Below, one piece after another: positions 1 to 9,173 of a stretch of 64,000 nucleotides of DNA (position 1 is the stretch's first letter; every line of letters starts with the position of its first letter). A program made the position numbers and the translations under genes. The stretch spans positions 124,001-188,000 of the forward strand of contig DASVRI010000013.1 in NCBI GenBank assembly GCA_036388675.1. Reading direction: 5' to 3'. The notes beneath the pieces are model-generated. The model had not been told where the DNA came from, did not search any database, and was given only the letters and a program-made list of their open reading frames with translations. This DNA is from DASVUS01 sp036388675 (GTDB lineage: Bacteria; Armatimonadota; Abditibacteriia; Abditibacteriales; Abditibacteriaceae).

Positions 1-2
1 AG

Positions 3-1046
3 TGGAGACTGGGACGGCGCGGCGTTTACCAACTACCGCCGGTGCAAGCCGGCGCGCGTGATCCGCTGGGCTTGTTCACCAACACGCAGCCCACGACTGC
101 GCCGGACACGATCACAATTTTGCCGCGTCCGGTGCGTGTCGCCCGCCTGGGGTTTTGCGGTGGCACACAGCACGGCGCCCACACCCCGCAGGCCGCAACG
201 GCCACCGCCGATGCCACCGATTTTCACGGCATTCGCACCTGGCGGCCCGGCGAGGCGATTCGGCGCGTGCACTGGAAAAGCACCGTGCGCACCGGAGAAT
301 TGCACGTCGTCGAGTGGGAAGAAGACCCCGGCTGCGATCTCAACGTGCTTTTTGACGCGCGTAGTTTCATACCGTCATCGAGTACTCAGCACCATGTCAA
401 ATCAGATGGCGCCGACACAGATATTGTTGACGAGGCGCTGGAAACGCAGATTACAATCGCGGCCTCGATTGCGGCGCATCTGCTGGAGAACGGGCGCATT
501 TTTCGCTTTTTCTGCTGGCAGCCGCTTGCCGATAAGCTTCGTGCTGATGAGCTTCAAGCACCAGACCAACCGAAAACAGCAAACTTCACGGTGCAGCGCC
601 ACCGCGCGCAACGCACCGGCGAGATTGCCGGCACCATGAGAGTTCTGGCGGAGCTACAAACACTGCGAGGCGCAAGCGATCTCGATGGCGAAACGGCGCA
701 ACAATGCTCGCTATCACGTATGGCGCAAGAATTGGCGTCCGAGATTGGACGGGGATCCACCAACGCGGGCGGCACTGTCATCATCTGCTCCACGCTATCG
801 GATTACACCAAAGCGTGTGCCCAGATCCCCCGCCCGTCCGGTGCTGCATCGCCTTATATACTGGCAGTCGATCCTTATAGCTTTGTCGCTTCAGCCGATA
901 CCACACAGCGCCCCACCAATTCGACCGGCGACTCTTCGCCAGGCACCAGTGAGCCCGCAGGCAACGCAACGCCGGCCAGAGTAGCAGCTTCCAATGTGCG
1001 AGTCGTGCGACGCGGCGACTCGTTAATTACCGCTCTTGAACGATGA
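3..1046 (+). CDS. DUF58 domain protein, 5'-truncated by the window edge
   Basis: The frame is open from base 3, so the true start lies outside the window. The first residues read RRGVYQLPPVQAGARDPLGL, the usual DUF58 segment before the conserved DPxGLF. The core motif follows near base 240 (RPGEAIRRVHWKSTVRTGEL), then an aspartate in LNVLFDAR. The C-terminal part is a loose alpha/beta region ending in a Ser/Thr/Ala-rich tail. DUF58 proteins are membrane-anchored, VWA-like proteins usually encoded beside a MoxR ATPase and a TgpA transglutaminase. Here the transglutaminase gene follows after about 130 bp, while a MoxR gene lies 28 kb away. Exact function is unknown. Confidence 0.85.
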   Translation, partial: WRLGRRGVYQLPPVQAGARDPLGLFTNTQPTTAPDTITILPRPVRVARLGFCGGTQHGAHTPQAATATADATDFHGIRTWRPGEAIRRVHWKSTVRTGELHVVEWEEDPGCDLNVLFDARSFIPSSSTQHHVKSDGADTDIVDEALETQITIAASIAAHLLENGRIFRFFCWQPLADKLRADELQAPDQPKTANFTVQRHRAQRTGEIAGTMRVLAELQTLRGASDLDGETAQQCSLSRMAQELASEIGRGSTNAGGTVIICSTLSDYTKACAQIPRPSGAASPYILAVDPYSFVASADTTQRPTNSTGDSSPGTSEPAGNATPARVAASNVRVVRRGDSLITALER

Positions 1047-1178
1047 AGCCGTATTCAAGAGTTACGCAGTGATGTGCAGAAGCGATGTGGCGCAGGGCCA
1101 CAGCAAAACGGAACGAAACGGCCCTATCGAATGTCTGCATAAGTAGTTTTTCGAGGCACCACTCCGAGGCACCACCAA

Positions 1179-3638
1179 GTGAAATTTTTCGCATCTCATT
1201 CACCGGCCAACACATCCACCAATACCGGCGCGCCGGGCCAGCCGCAACGCCCCGATGCGCAACGCCCTGAGGCGCAACGCCCTGATGCCCAAGGTGCCAA
1301 CACAGAAAGTGTTCTCGACGCAGGCATTCTGGCGGAGGTAAGCACTTCGGCCAAGGCGGCGCTTCTGGCGACCGCACCCGCTTTCCTGGCCCTGGTTGTT
1401 GCCGCCGGCGTTGGCGTTTATGCGCTGGCCCATACCGTCGCGCTGCCCGAATTCACTGCACAATTGTGGCTGGCGTTGGCGGTGGCCCTGGCGAACTGCG
1501 CGGTAAATTGCTACGGCACAACACGCCGGCTACAACTGCCGCCGCAGGACGCACGCCGTCGCATGTGGGCCTTCTGGCAGGGTTTGAGTTGGATTGTAGC
1601 CCTGCTGCTTGCAGTGCTGCCGCCGATTTGTGTTGTGCTGCATGTACCGTTGTTTGTGCCCGCCGATGTGGCAACCGATAACAACCTGCTTGTCGCGGTT
1701 TTCATGGGCTGGTTTACAGTCGCTTGCATCATGTTTACCGGTGTCCTCATGGGGCCGGTTTTCGGCCCCAGCCGGCCCGTCCCGTTTTCCGTTGCCCTGC
1801 TGCCCGAGCTTTCTCTTTTCGGTTTGCTTCACATTGTGTCAGTCGATACTCCCGTGATGGTGGCCTTCATGGTGTACACCGCCGCCACACTTTATTTGCT
1901 CGCATACGAAAGCTACCTGGTGCGCAAGCCATTCAGCAACAGAACACTCTCGTCATCGACACCATCGCACGCTGCGGAAGTGCCTCTGGCCGGGCGCGTG
2001 CGCAAGGCCGCCGGGCACTACATCGTGGCCTGTGGTGTCTGGCTGACTATTTTCTCCGTGGGTGCCGGTTTGCTTTATGGACCCTTGTCGGTGCTGTTGC
2101 CGTGGTCGCTGTCTGTCGATTTCGTGCGTTCACGCCTCGATAGTCGCGAGGAAACCCGCGACTGGCGCGACGCCACGCGTGTTATGGAGCTGCGCGGTGG
2201 CGCTTATCCGCTTTCTGACAGGCCTGTTATGAGAGTGCGCATAGAGGAAGGTGAATCCAGATCATTGTGGCGCGGGCGCGTTTACGAACAGTACTCCGGT
2301 CGCAGTGATACGGCCTCGCGCTGGGAGATATTTGCAATACGCGGCGAAGGAACCTACGAAGAAATACCGGCCAAGCAACAAGCGTGGATCGGTTTAAAAG
2401 CGACCAAGTCCCAGGTGAAGTCCGGTCTGCAACGCTCTTTGCCGCCTCTAAGAGACAACATGGCCACGCGAAAGCGCGTAACCGAGAGATTTAGTTTGCT
2501 GGAAGGCTTTTCCGGTGGAGCAGCCGTTCCGGTTTATACTTCGGGCGAGCCTGTAGCCGTGAATACATCTTATGAAACCATCGCTTTGCGCACCGACGGC
2601 ACCGCGCGCATGGCCGATGGCGTCCGTGGCCGGCGCATTTTCAGGGTTCGCTCGCAGGTTATCGAGCCTAACCTGGCAAAGTTGAGCAACGCGCCCGGTT
2701 TAGATACAGCCAGTCTGGAAAACTGGAGAAAAGACGAATATACAGCACCAACTCTGCAACTTCCCGGTGGCGAGACGAACGAACGCTTGCGCCAGATCGT
2801 GGCACAAATTCGTCGTGATGCCCGGCTCAACAACCGTGAGATGCGCACGCCCTACCATAAAACGGTTGCCATCAGCCGTTATCTTATTGATCACTGCGAG
2901 TACTCGCTGGCGACGCCGTCCGTTCCTCCCGGCGAAGACAGCGTGATATTCTTTCTGACGCAGTCGCGCCAGGGCGCCTGCGATATGTTCGCGTCTGCGA
3001 TGGCACTGCTGTTGCGCACCATGGACGTGCCGGCGCGCGTCGCCAGCGGTTTCCGGCAACCCGAAATACCGGAAGACCCCGAAGGCAAATCCTTCCTGGT
3101 GCGCGAGCGCGACGCCCACGCCTGGGTCGAGTATTTTGTGCCCGACCTGGGATGGATGTCTTACGACCCGACCGATGGCACGCACGAAGCAAACAACTCG
3201 CTGGGCGCGCAGGTGCTCAACCTGTTGCATCTGTCGCAGTTGCGCAATCAGGGGCATTTGCTGGTGGTGCCTGCACTGGGCGTATTACTCCTCCTTACCG
3301 GCGGAGCCTGGACGCTGCTGGACAAGCGCAAAGCCGCGCGACCGGCCATGATCCACATCAACACACCCGACGACAACACACGCCAGCGCATTCGCAGTAC
3401 GTATGTCACGGCAAAGCGAGCACTGGCGCGTCATGTGCGCGGCCCGGCAGGACAAACGCCCCACGAGTATGAAGCCACTGTGCTGAGCAGCGACATCTCG
3501 CCCGAAGCCAAACAGGAACTCTCGGCCTTAACATATCTCTTCGTGATGGCCAACTATTCCACGGCGTCCTTAGCCAATGTGGTGAACGAAACACACTTGC
3601 GCGCCTCATTGCAGCGCTTGCGCCGCGCGCTACGCTAA
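1179..3638 (+). CDS. TgpA-like membrane transglutaminase/protease-fold protein
   Basis: An 819-residue protein with about six or seven hydrophobic segments in residues 50-310, a large extracytoplasmic region, one more membrane segment near 690-715, and a cytoplasmic tail. The transglutaminase-like core has Cys601 (in QGACDMFASA), His647 (in DAHAWVEYF) and Asp663 (in MSYDPTDG), so the triad is intact. In TgpA relatives this domain faces the periplasm; its substrates are mostly unknown. The start is GTG at 1179. The N-terminus contains a short tandem repeat (QRPDAQ, QRPEAQ, QRPDAQ), probably recent 15-bp duplications. It follows the DUF58 gene and is probably co-transcribed with it. Confidence 0.88.
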   Translation: MKFFASHSPANTSTNTGAPGQPQRPDAQRPEAQRPDAQGANTESVLDAGILAEVSTSAKAALLATAPAFLALVVAAGVGVYALAHTVALPEFTAQLWLALAVALANCAVNCYGTTRRLQLPPQDARRRMWAFWQGLSWIVALLLAVLPPICVVLHVPLFVPADVATDNNLLVAVFMGWFTVACIMFTGVLMGPVFGPSRPVPFSVALLPELSLFGLLHIVSVDTPVMVAFMVYTAATLYLLAYESYLVRKPFSNRTLSSSTPSHAAEVPLAGRVRKAAGHYIVACGVWLTIFSVGAGLLYGPLSVLLPWSLSVDFVRSRLDSREETRDWRDATRVMELRGGAYPLSDRPVMRVRIEEGESRSLWRGRVYEQYSGRSDTASRWEIFAIRGEGTYEEIPAKQQAWIGLKATKSQVKSGLQRSLPPLRDNMATRKRVTERFSLLEGFSGGAAVPVYTSGEPVAVNTSYETIALRTDGTARMADGVRGRRIFRVRSQVIEPNLAKLSNAPGLDTASLENWRKDEYTAPTLQLPGGETNERLRQIVAQIRRDARLNNREMRTPYHKTVAISRYLIDHCEYSLATPSVPPGEDSVIFFLTQSRQGACDMFASAMALLLRTMDVPARVASGFRQPEIPEDPEGKSFLVRERDAHAWVEYFVPDLGWMSYDPTDGTHEANNSLGAQVLNLLHLSQLRNQGHLLVVPALGVLLLLTGGAWTLLDKRKAARPAMIHINTPDDNTRQRIRSTYVTAKRALARHVRGPAGQTPHEYEATVLSSDISPEAKQELSALTYLFVMANYSTASLANVVNETHLRASLQRLRRALR

Positions 3639-3718
3639 GTTACACCCAGTCACGAACAAAGCACGAGTACTCGCTTGAGTATTTGTGGGCAGCCGACACC
3701 TAAACTTCTCGTTTCCAA

Positions 3719-4927
3719 ATGCTTCCCTACCAGTCTTTTGCGCGTGCCAAAGTCGTCCCCAAAACCGGCCCACACCGCGTTTACGGGACGCTGGGCGACG
3801 CTTACCTGCAAAACATTGTCATACAATCGCTGCTCGACTGGAGCCTGCCCGCTGAAGAAGGTGGCCGCGACTTCAACATGGATACCCTCGACGGTGAAAG
3901 CGCCTCCATCACCGATGTGCTGTCGCGTTGCGGCAATCTGCCGTTTCTGGCCGAGCGGCGTGTCGTGCTGGTGCAACGCGCCGAAAAGCTGGAAGGCTTG
4001 AGCCGTGGTGGCGACGAAAAAAGCGACGGCGCAAAACCCAAGTCCGGCAAAGGCTCCAAAGCCTCGGGAACAAAGGAATCGCCGGCCAAGCGTTTCGCCA
4101 ATGGCATCGAGAACCTGCCCGCGAGTACGGTTCTCATTTTGTCGCGCACAGCCGAAACACCCGAGCCCGGCGCGCGCAAGGAAACGCCGCGTTGCATCAA
4201 CGCCGCCGTCGATCGAGTACTCGAAGAGCATGGCGTTGTCATTGATTGCACTGTGGGAGCAAAGGCCGGTTCGATGGCGACGGCGATTGTCAACAACGAA
4301 GCGGCACGTCTTGGCATTCCTCTGGGGCCAAGCGCCGCCGAACACCTGGTGCAGCGTGCCGGACACAACATTGCGGGTCTGCTCAATGAACTGGAGAAAT
4401 GCGCGCTGCGCGCCGGTATCGGTCAACCCGTCACGAACGCTGTCATTGACGACATGGTAAAACGCGCGCCGCAAGAAACCATCTTCGACCTGACTGATGC
4501 TCTGGGTGCCCGGCAGGGGCCGCGTGCAATTGGCCTGCTGCGCGAGCTAATTGGCAGCGGCGAGCCGCCCGAGCTTGTGCTTGCGATGCTGGTGCGCCAT
4601 CTGCGTCATCTGCTGCAAGCCCGCGCCTGCCTGGATGTGAAAGCGCCGGTCGATGCCGGTTTTCTCAACCGCATGCCGCCGGCTGTGGCCGCGCAGTTCC
4701 CACGCGAAGGACTGGACAGCCTCAGCATGCAGCTTCAATCGCAGGGTTGGAAAGGTCGTCTGTTTGCTCAGCAAGCGCGCAACTTTTCAACGCCGCAGTT
4801 GCAAGATGCCCTGCAAGCCGCTCTGGCCGCCGACCTGGCGATGAAAGGCATCGAGGGCGATGGTGGCGCCGAAAGCAGACAGTTACCCGAACTTTTGCTG
4901 GAGCTTTTTGTGGCCCGACTCTGTTAA
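3719..4927 (+). CDS. holA: DNA polymerase III delta subunit
   Basis: A 402-residue HolA-like protein, the clamp-loader subunit that opens the beta sliding clamp. The N-terminus has the family pattern RVYGTLGDAYLQNIVIQSL, followed by a Rossmann-like half with RVVLVQRAEKL and a helical C-terminal domain with ELIGSGEPPELVLAMLVRHL. It is longer than the usual ~340 residues because of a Lys/Ser/Gly-rich linker around residues 98-125. There is a GAGTACTC site inside the gene at 4215 (read as R-V-L). The gene stands alone after an 80-bp gap that holds another GAGTACTC at 3665. Assignment rests on overall pattern, since delta subunits are poorly conserved. Confidence 0.82.
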   Translation: MLPYQSFARAKVVPKTGPHRVYGTLGDAYLQNIVIQSLLDWSLPAEEGGRDFNMDTLDGESASITDVLSRCGNLPFLAERRVVLVQRAEKLEGLSRGGDEKSDGAKPKSGKGSKASGTKESPAKRFANGIENLPASTVLILSRTAETPEPGARKETPRCINAAVDRVLEEHGVVIDCTVGAKAGSMATAIVNNEAARLGIPLGPSAAEHLVQRAGHNIAGLLNELEKCALRAGIGQPVTNAVIDDMVKRAPQETIFDLTDALGARQGPRAIGLLRELIGSGEPPELVLAMLVRHLRHLLQARACLDVKAPVDAGFLNRMPPAVAAQFPREGLDSLSMQLQSQGWKGRLFAQQARNFSTPQLQDALQAALAADLAMKGIEGDGGAESRQLPELLLELFVARLC

Positions 4928-5197
4928 GTGCTGTTCGGAACCGCCAGGCTGTGCTAACCCCTCTCACGCCTATTCGGATGCAATGAATCTGATGCTATGC
5001 AATTGAGCACTCACTTGGCTGGTGCGGGTCGCAGCCAAGGCCTCCTGTGCATTGGTTAGAACTTTGCCCAGTTAAGCTTTGCTGCGACATAAGTTCAGTC
5101 CATTGTATGCTATCGGTTGTTGGAAAAACACTTCAACTTTTCCAGGCACAGAGCGTCTTGGATAAGGTCGTTGCCACTTAAGTATGAAAGCGCTGTC

Positions 5198-7252
5198 ATG
5201 AAATTCTCGTTGTTTTTTCTACCTACTCATCGTGCGTGTGCCGTGCAATTCGACGCAGCCGAAATTCGTGCCGAGAAGTCGGCGTCTACCACATTACACA
5301 AGCTGCGAGTACTCGCAGTGAGTTGCCTGACGCTGACGCTTTCAAGTGCCATGACTTTGGCTCAAGGCACCAACGATAACGCAACCGAGTTTCCGACACA
5401 GCAGACGACAACACCGGCTGTCTCACCTGCGACGCCGGCAGCAACACCGCGACCGATTGCGCCGCCACCTCCGCCGCTGGCGCAGGCTTATGTTGCAGCC
5501 AGGCCGCCGATTGAAGTGGCCTACGGTCGCACCATGGTGCCGGTCTCCTTTTTGTCAAACGGGCTGGGCGCTTCAGTGGGGCCGCTAAAGGATGGTCACT
5601 GGCGCATCCTGTATTTTGGTCACACGGTCGATCTTTACCCTTACCAGCAGGGCGCACGCTTTGACGGTCGGCAGGTGACGCTGCCAACAGCACCGCAAAC
5701 CATAAACGACACTCTCTACGTTCCCTGGACGCCGCTGGCCGAACTCTTTGGCGTGCGTTGGCGCATCGTCTCACCGCAGGCGAACCCAGATCAAGGCGGC
5801 GAAGCGTCCAGCACTGTTGCTAACAACGCTGCGGTCAGAGGCAGCGCCCTCTCATCACGCGCTAAGACGTCTCCGGTGCCTGCTGCATCCACCACACAAA
5901 AAGCAGATGCAACAACGTTTCTGCTGCAATATCCGGCAGCTTACATTCAGAATGTACGGCATTCAGTTTCTCCTGAGCGCACGCGCATTACAGTTGATCT
6001 GAGCAATGCAACTCGCATTGTTGCGGCGCAAGACGGCCTGGACGTGCAGTTTTATCTGGCCGGAGCGCGACGCCCCAATGTACCAACCGTAACTAAAGTC
6101 AACGACTATCTCGTGCCACGCGCCGTGACACGCAGTGGAGATTGGCGCGCCGTTGTGTCGGTTCGGCTCAATTACTCGGCGCCGGTGCGCTGGTTCACCG
6201 TCGGTAGCCCGCCGCGCCTCGTCATTGATTTGCAGCGGTTGTTCGAGGAAAAGAACACCAACCCCATTGAAGGCGGCCTGGCGCTGACTAAGATTCGTCG
6301 CGGCACGGGTCATGGCCCGGTGCAGATGTATGTGGTGCGCGTCGACCCGCGTGACGGATGGCGTTTGCGTGTGGCAACCGGCGGCGCATCGGTGTTGCAA
6401 CGCGGACGACCGTCGCGCATTGCCAGCCGTCACAAAGCTTTGGTTGCAGTCAACGGTGGGTTTTTCGCCTACGATGGCGCTGCGGTGGGCGCTCTGCTCA
6501 TTAATGGCGAGTGGATACGCCTGCCGTGGAAAGGTCGCACGGCTGTTGGCTTCCGTCCCGATGGCACGGCGCGCATCGGCAACATGCAGGCGCGCGCCAC
6601 GGCTCAGTTCGGCAGTGGCCTCAGCATCTCCGTGCGCGACCTCAACGGCTGGCCGGATAAAGGTTTCGTGACGGCGCTGACGCGGCGCTTCGGCAACTAT
6701 TACCAACTTCGTTCCGGTGAAATGGCGGTTGTCGTCAAAGACGGCTCCGTAGTGGGCAAGCCGGGCGGCGGTGGCGTGCATATTCACCAGGAGGGGTTCA
6801 CCCTAATCGCCAGCGGCGCGGCCCGTCCCTGGCTCGATAAAGTGCAACGTGGCCAACGCGCTTCGTTGAAAATTCAACCCGTCGGCTGGGAAGGTTTCTC
6901 CACGGCTCTGGGCGGAGGGCCGCGTCTTTTGAACAATGGCCGCGTCGAAGTGACGGCATTAGAAGAGGCCTTTCGCGCCGATGTACGCGTCGGATTGGGG
7001 CCACGCACCGCGCTGGGCATCGACCGCAGCGGACGCTACATCATCGCAGTTGTAGACGGGCGCCAGAAGTTTCATTCCACGGGCCTCACTCTCACGGAAA
7101 TGGCTTACACCATGCAAAAACTCGGTGCCGTGGACGCTCTTAATCTCGATGGTGGCGGCTCGACTGTGCTCGCCGTGCGCAGCCGCGTTGTGAACAAACC
7201 GTCCGATGGCACCGAGCGCAGCGTTTCTAATGCACTGCTGGTCATGCGCTAA
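5198..7252 (+). CDS. Exported phosphodiester glycosidase (NAGPA) family protein
   Basis: About 684 residues from ATG 5198; an upstream TTG at 5117 is in frame but adds non-conserved residues. A signal-like hydrophobic stretch (LRVLAVSCLTLTLSSAMTLA) sits unusually deep, 35-60 residues in. Then comes a Cu-amine-oxidase-N-like stalk (GRTMVPVSFLSNGLGA), an AMIN-like beta region (near residues 240-345), and a C-terminal NAGPA domain with VNGGFFAYDGAAVGALLING and ALNLDGGGSTVLAV. NAGPA enzymes cleave GlcNAc-phosphodiesters; in bacteria they are thought to act on the cell surface or on exopolysaccharide. The substrate is not predictable. The stop overlaps the next start (TAATG), so the two are translationally coupled. 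Confidence 0.82.
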   Translation: MKFSLFFLPTHRACAVQFDAAEIRAEKSASTTLHKLRVLAVSCLTLTLSSAMTLAQGTNDNATEFPTQQTTTPAVSPATPAATPRPIAPPPPPLAQAYVAARPPIEVAYGRTMVPVSFLSNGLGASVGPLKDGHWRILYFGHTVDLYPYQQGARFDGRQVTLPTAPQTINDTLYVPWTPLAELFGVRWRIVSPQANPDQGGEASSTVANNAAVRGSALSSRAKTSPVPAASTTQKADATTFLLQYPAAYIQNVRHSVSPERTRITVDLSNATRIVAAQDGLDVQFYLAGARRPNVPTVTKVNDYLVPRAVTRSGDWRAVVSVRLNYSAPVRWFTVGSPPRLVIDLQRLFEEKNTNPIEGGLALTKIRRGTGHGPVQMYVVRVDPRDGWRLRVATGGASVLQRGRPSRIASRHKALVAVNGGFFAYDGAAVGALLINGEWIRLPWKGRTAVGFRPDGTARIGNMQARATAQFGSGLSISVRDLNGWPDKGFVTALTRRFGNYYQLRSGEMAVVVKDGSVVGKPGGGGVHIHQEGFTLIASGAARPWLDKVQRGQRASLKIQPVGWEGFSTALGGGPRLLNNGRVEVTALEEAFRADVRVGLGPRTALGIDRSGRYIIAVVDGRQKFHSTGLTLTEMAYTMQKLGAVDALNLDGGGSTVLAVRSRVVNKPSDGTERSVSNALLVMR

Positions 7253-9045
7253 TGCGAGAAACGCGACAAGGGCAGCGACACGTAGCAGAACAACCCACGG
7301 AAGCTGTTCCTGAGTACTCGTTGCTCGCGCGGGCCTGGCTGCCGCTCTTGTTGTTCACACTCGCATTGTGCGCGCGCCTCATCGGTTTGCGTTGGGGACT
7401 GCCTTCGCCCGAGCGCTGGTATTCTTACCACCCCGATGAGCGCCAGATTGTAGCCGCCGTTCTCAGCCTCGATTTCTTTAGCGGCGACTTCAATCCCAAC
7501 TTCTTCAACTATCCATCACTTTTTATTTATCTGGGGTATGTCGCGCATTTTCTGACAAGCGGCTTCGGCCTGACGCACCAGATTACAACCGGAAACCAGA
7601 TGTGGGCCTTTGCGCACGATGTCATTTTCAGCGCTCGCTTCGTCTGCGCAGTGCTGGGCGCGGCGACGGTGCCGCTGGTGTATCTCACGGCGCGCGAAGT
7701 TGGCGACAGACGAATTGCCATTATCGCCGCTGCCCTAATGGCGCTGCTTCCCGGCCATGTGCAACATTCTCATTTTGCTACAGTCGATGTGCCCGCGACA
7801 TTTTTCGTGGCACTATCGCTGTGGCTGGCCGTGCGTGCTTTGCGGGACAGCACAAAGTTCAACGAGCATTCGGACGAGTACCCGACAGACGACATCACAC
7901 GCTGGCGGCGCAATAGCTTGATGTGGTCGGCCTTTGCCGCCGGACTCGCAGCAGCCACCAAATACAATGGTGTGATTGTTCTCATTGCTCCTCTGATTGC
8001 GTTGTGGTTGCTGCACCGAAGCGCACGAGGCAAGCAGGCGCACAGCGTGAAGACCATTGGCATACTTCACACAGCGCCGCTCTTGCTTGCGCTTTCCATT
8101 GCCGGTTTCGTGATCGGATGTCCTTACAGCCTGCTGAACTTTCGTGAGTTCTGGGGTGAAGATGTCAATGGCTTTGCTTATGAACTGTTTGTGCATCCCC
8201 GTGAAGGCAGCGGCGAAATTTTCCAGAATACGGGCAACGGCTGGTGGTATCACCTCACCTTCAATTTGCCGTTTGCGGTAACAACTCCGCTGCTCTGCGC
8301 CGCCATCATCGGCGCTGCTACCTTAAAAATGCAGACTCACGATAAGCGAGTACTCACTGCTCCCCTGCTCGCTTTTGCCGTCGTTTACTTTTTCGCACTG
8401 GGCTTTTCGCAGGTGCGATTCATGCGCTATGTTTTGCCGCTGGCCCCCGCTCTGTGCGTGTTCGCCGCGCTGCTGATTGACTTCGTCGCGACACGTCGTA
8501 GTGCAACACATTCGCGACTTGGTATCGTTTTGGGAACCGCATTGTGCCTTCTGGCACTTATGGGAACCGTTGATGTTTTGCGACCCTTTGCACGAACTGA
8601 TGCACGGGACGCCGCCGCGACGTGGCTGAAAGCTAATGCAACATCGGCCACAGTTGCCCTGGCATCCGATAGGCCGTGGTTCTGGTCTGCGCCTTTGTCG
8701 CCGCAAGATTCTCCGCCCGGTTCGGCGACTTCGGTTGAAGACGCCTTAGCGCAGGCTGCCACAGCGGGCACATCCTATAACTTGAGTACTCTGGCTTTTG
8801 ACGCCAGCCGGCTGCGCCGCGATAAACCGCAGTATGTGGTCATGAGCGAACTTGAATGGCGTGACAAGGAACGTCTGCGTGATGCCAACTACGAGGTGTT
8901 TGTGACGAGCCTGAACCAAGACTATGAATTGCAGCAGACATTCGCCGGTGCGCCCGCCCTTTTACCGGGACGCGCCTGGGTGCCGCACGATTTCCTGTAC
9001 ACCAATCCGCAAGTGCGCGTTTACCGCCTGAAAAGTACATCCTAG
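7252..9045 (+). CDS. GT39/PMT-like integral membrane glycosyltransferase
   Basis: A 597-residue multi-pass protein with roughly ten hydrophobic segments. Near the N-terminus WYSYHPDERQIV carries the acidic pair D62-E63 after the first membrane helix, as in dolichyl-phosphate-mannose mannosyltransferase and ArnT-type enzymes, which use polyprenyl-phosphate sugars. FVIGCPYSLLNFREF and the KYNG loop (AAATKYNGVIVLIAP) are also typical of bacterial GT39 proteins. The C-terminal 150 residues are soluble. Its ATG overlaps the stop of the glycosidase by one base, so the pair probably acts on the same surface glycan. Acceptor and sugar are unknown. Confidence 0.8.
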   Translation: MRETRQGQRHVAEQPTEAVPEYSLLARAWLPLLLFTLALCARLIGLRWGLPSPERWYSYHPDERQIVAAVLSLDFFSGDFNPNFFNYPSLFIYLGYVAHFLTSGFGLTHQITTGNQMWAFAHDVIFSARFVCAVLGAATVPLVYLTAREVGDRRIAIIAAALMALLPGHVQHSHFATVDVPATFFVALSLWLAVRALRDSTKFNEHSDEYPTDDITRWRRNSLMWSAFAAGLAAATKYNGVIVLIAPLIALWLLHRSARGKQAHSVKTIGILHTAPLLLALSIAGFVIGCPYSLLNFREFWGEDVNGFAYELFVHPREGSGEIFQNTGNGWWYHLTFNLPFAVTTPLLCAAIIGAATLKMQTHDKRVLTAPLLAFAVVYFFALGFSQVRFMRYVLPLAPALCVFAALLIDFVATRRSATHSRLGIVLGTALCLLALMGTVDVLRPFARTDARDAAATWLKANATSATVALASDRPWFWSAPLSPQDSPPGSATSVEDALAQAATAGTSYNLSTLAFDASRLRRDKPQYVVMSELEWRDKERLRDANYEVFVTSLNQDYELQQTFAGAPALLPGRAWVPHDFLYTNPQVRVYRLKSTS

Positions 9046-9100
9046 CCGAATGCATGTACTTCCTGTTGCCAAGCGCAGCACTGTGGTACAGCACGCCGTG

Positions 9101-9109
9101 TGATAAAAT
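9101..9109 (+). promoter_or_regulatory. Possible extended -10 promoter for the phosphohexomutase gene
   Basis: TGATAAAAT fits an extended -10 (TGN plus TAAAAT). No good -35 hexamer is present at the proper distance. It lies 65 bp upstream of the chosen ATG at 9174. Confidence 0.35.
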
Positions 9110-9173
9110 AGGCGGCGTTTGCTGTTCGTTGATACTTCGTTTCAATCCTCACTTCATAGCGCGGGAGCATGGC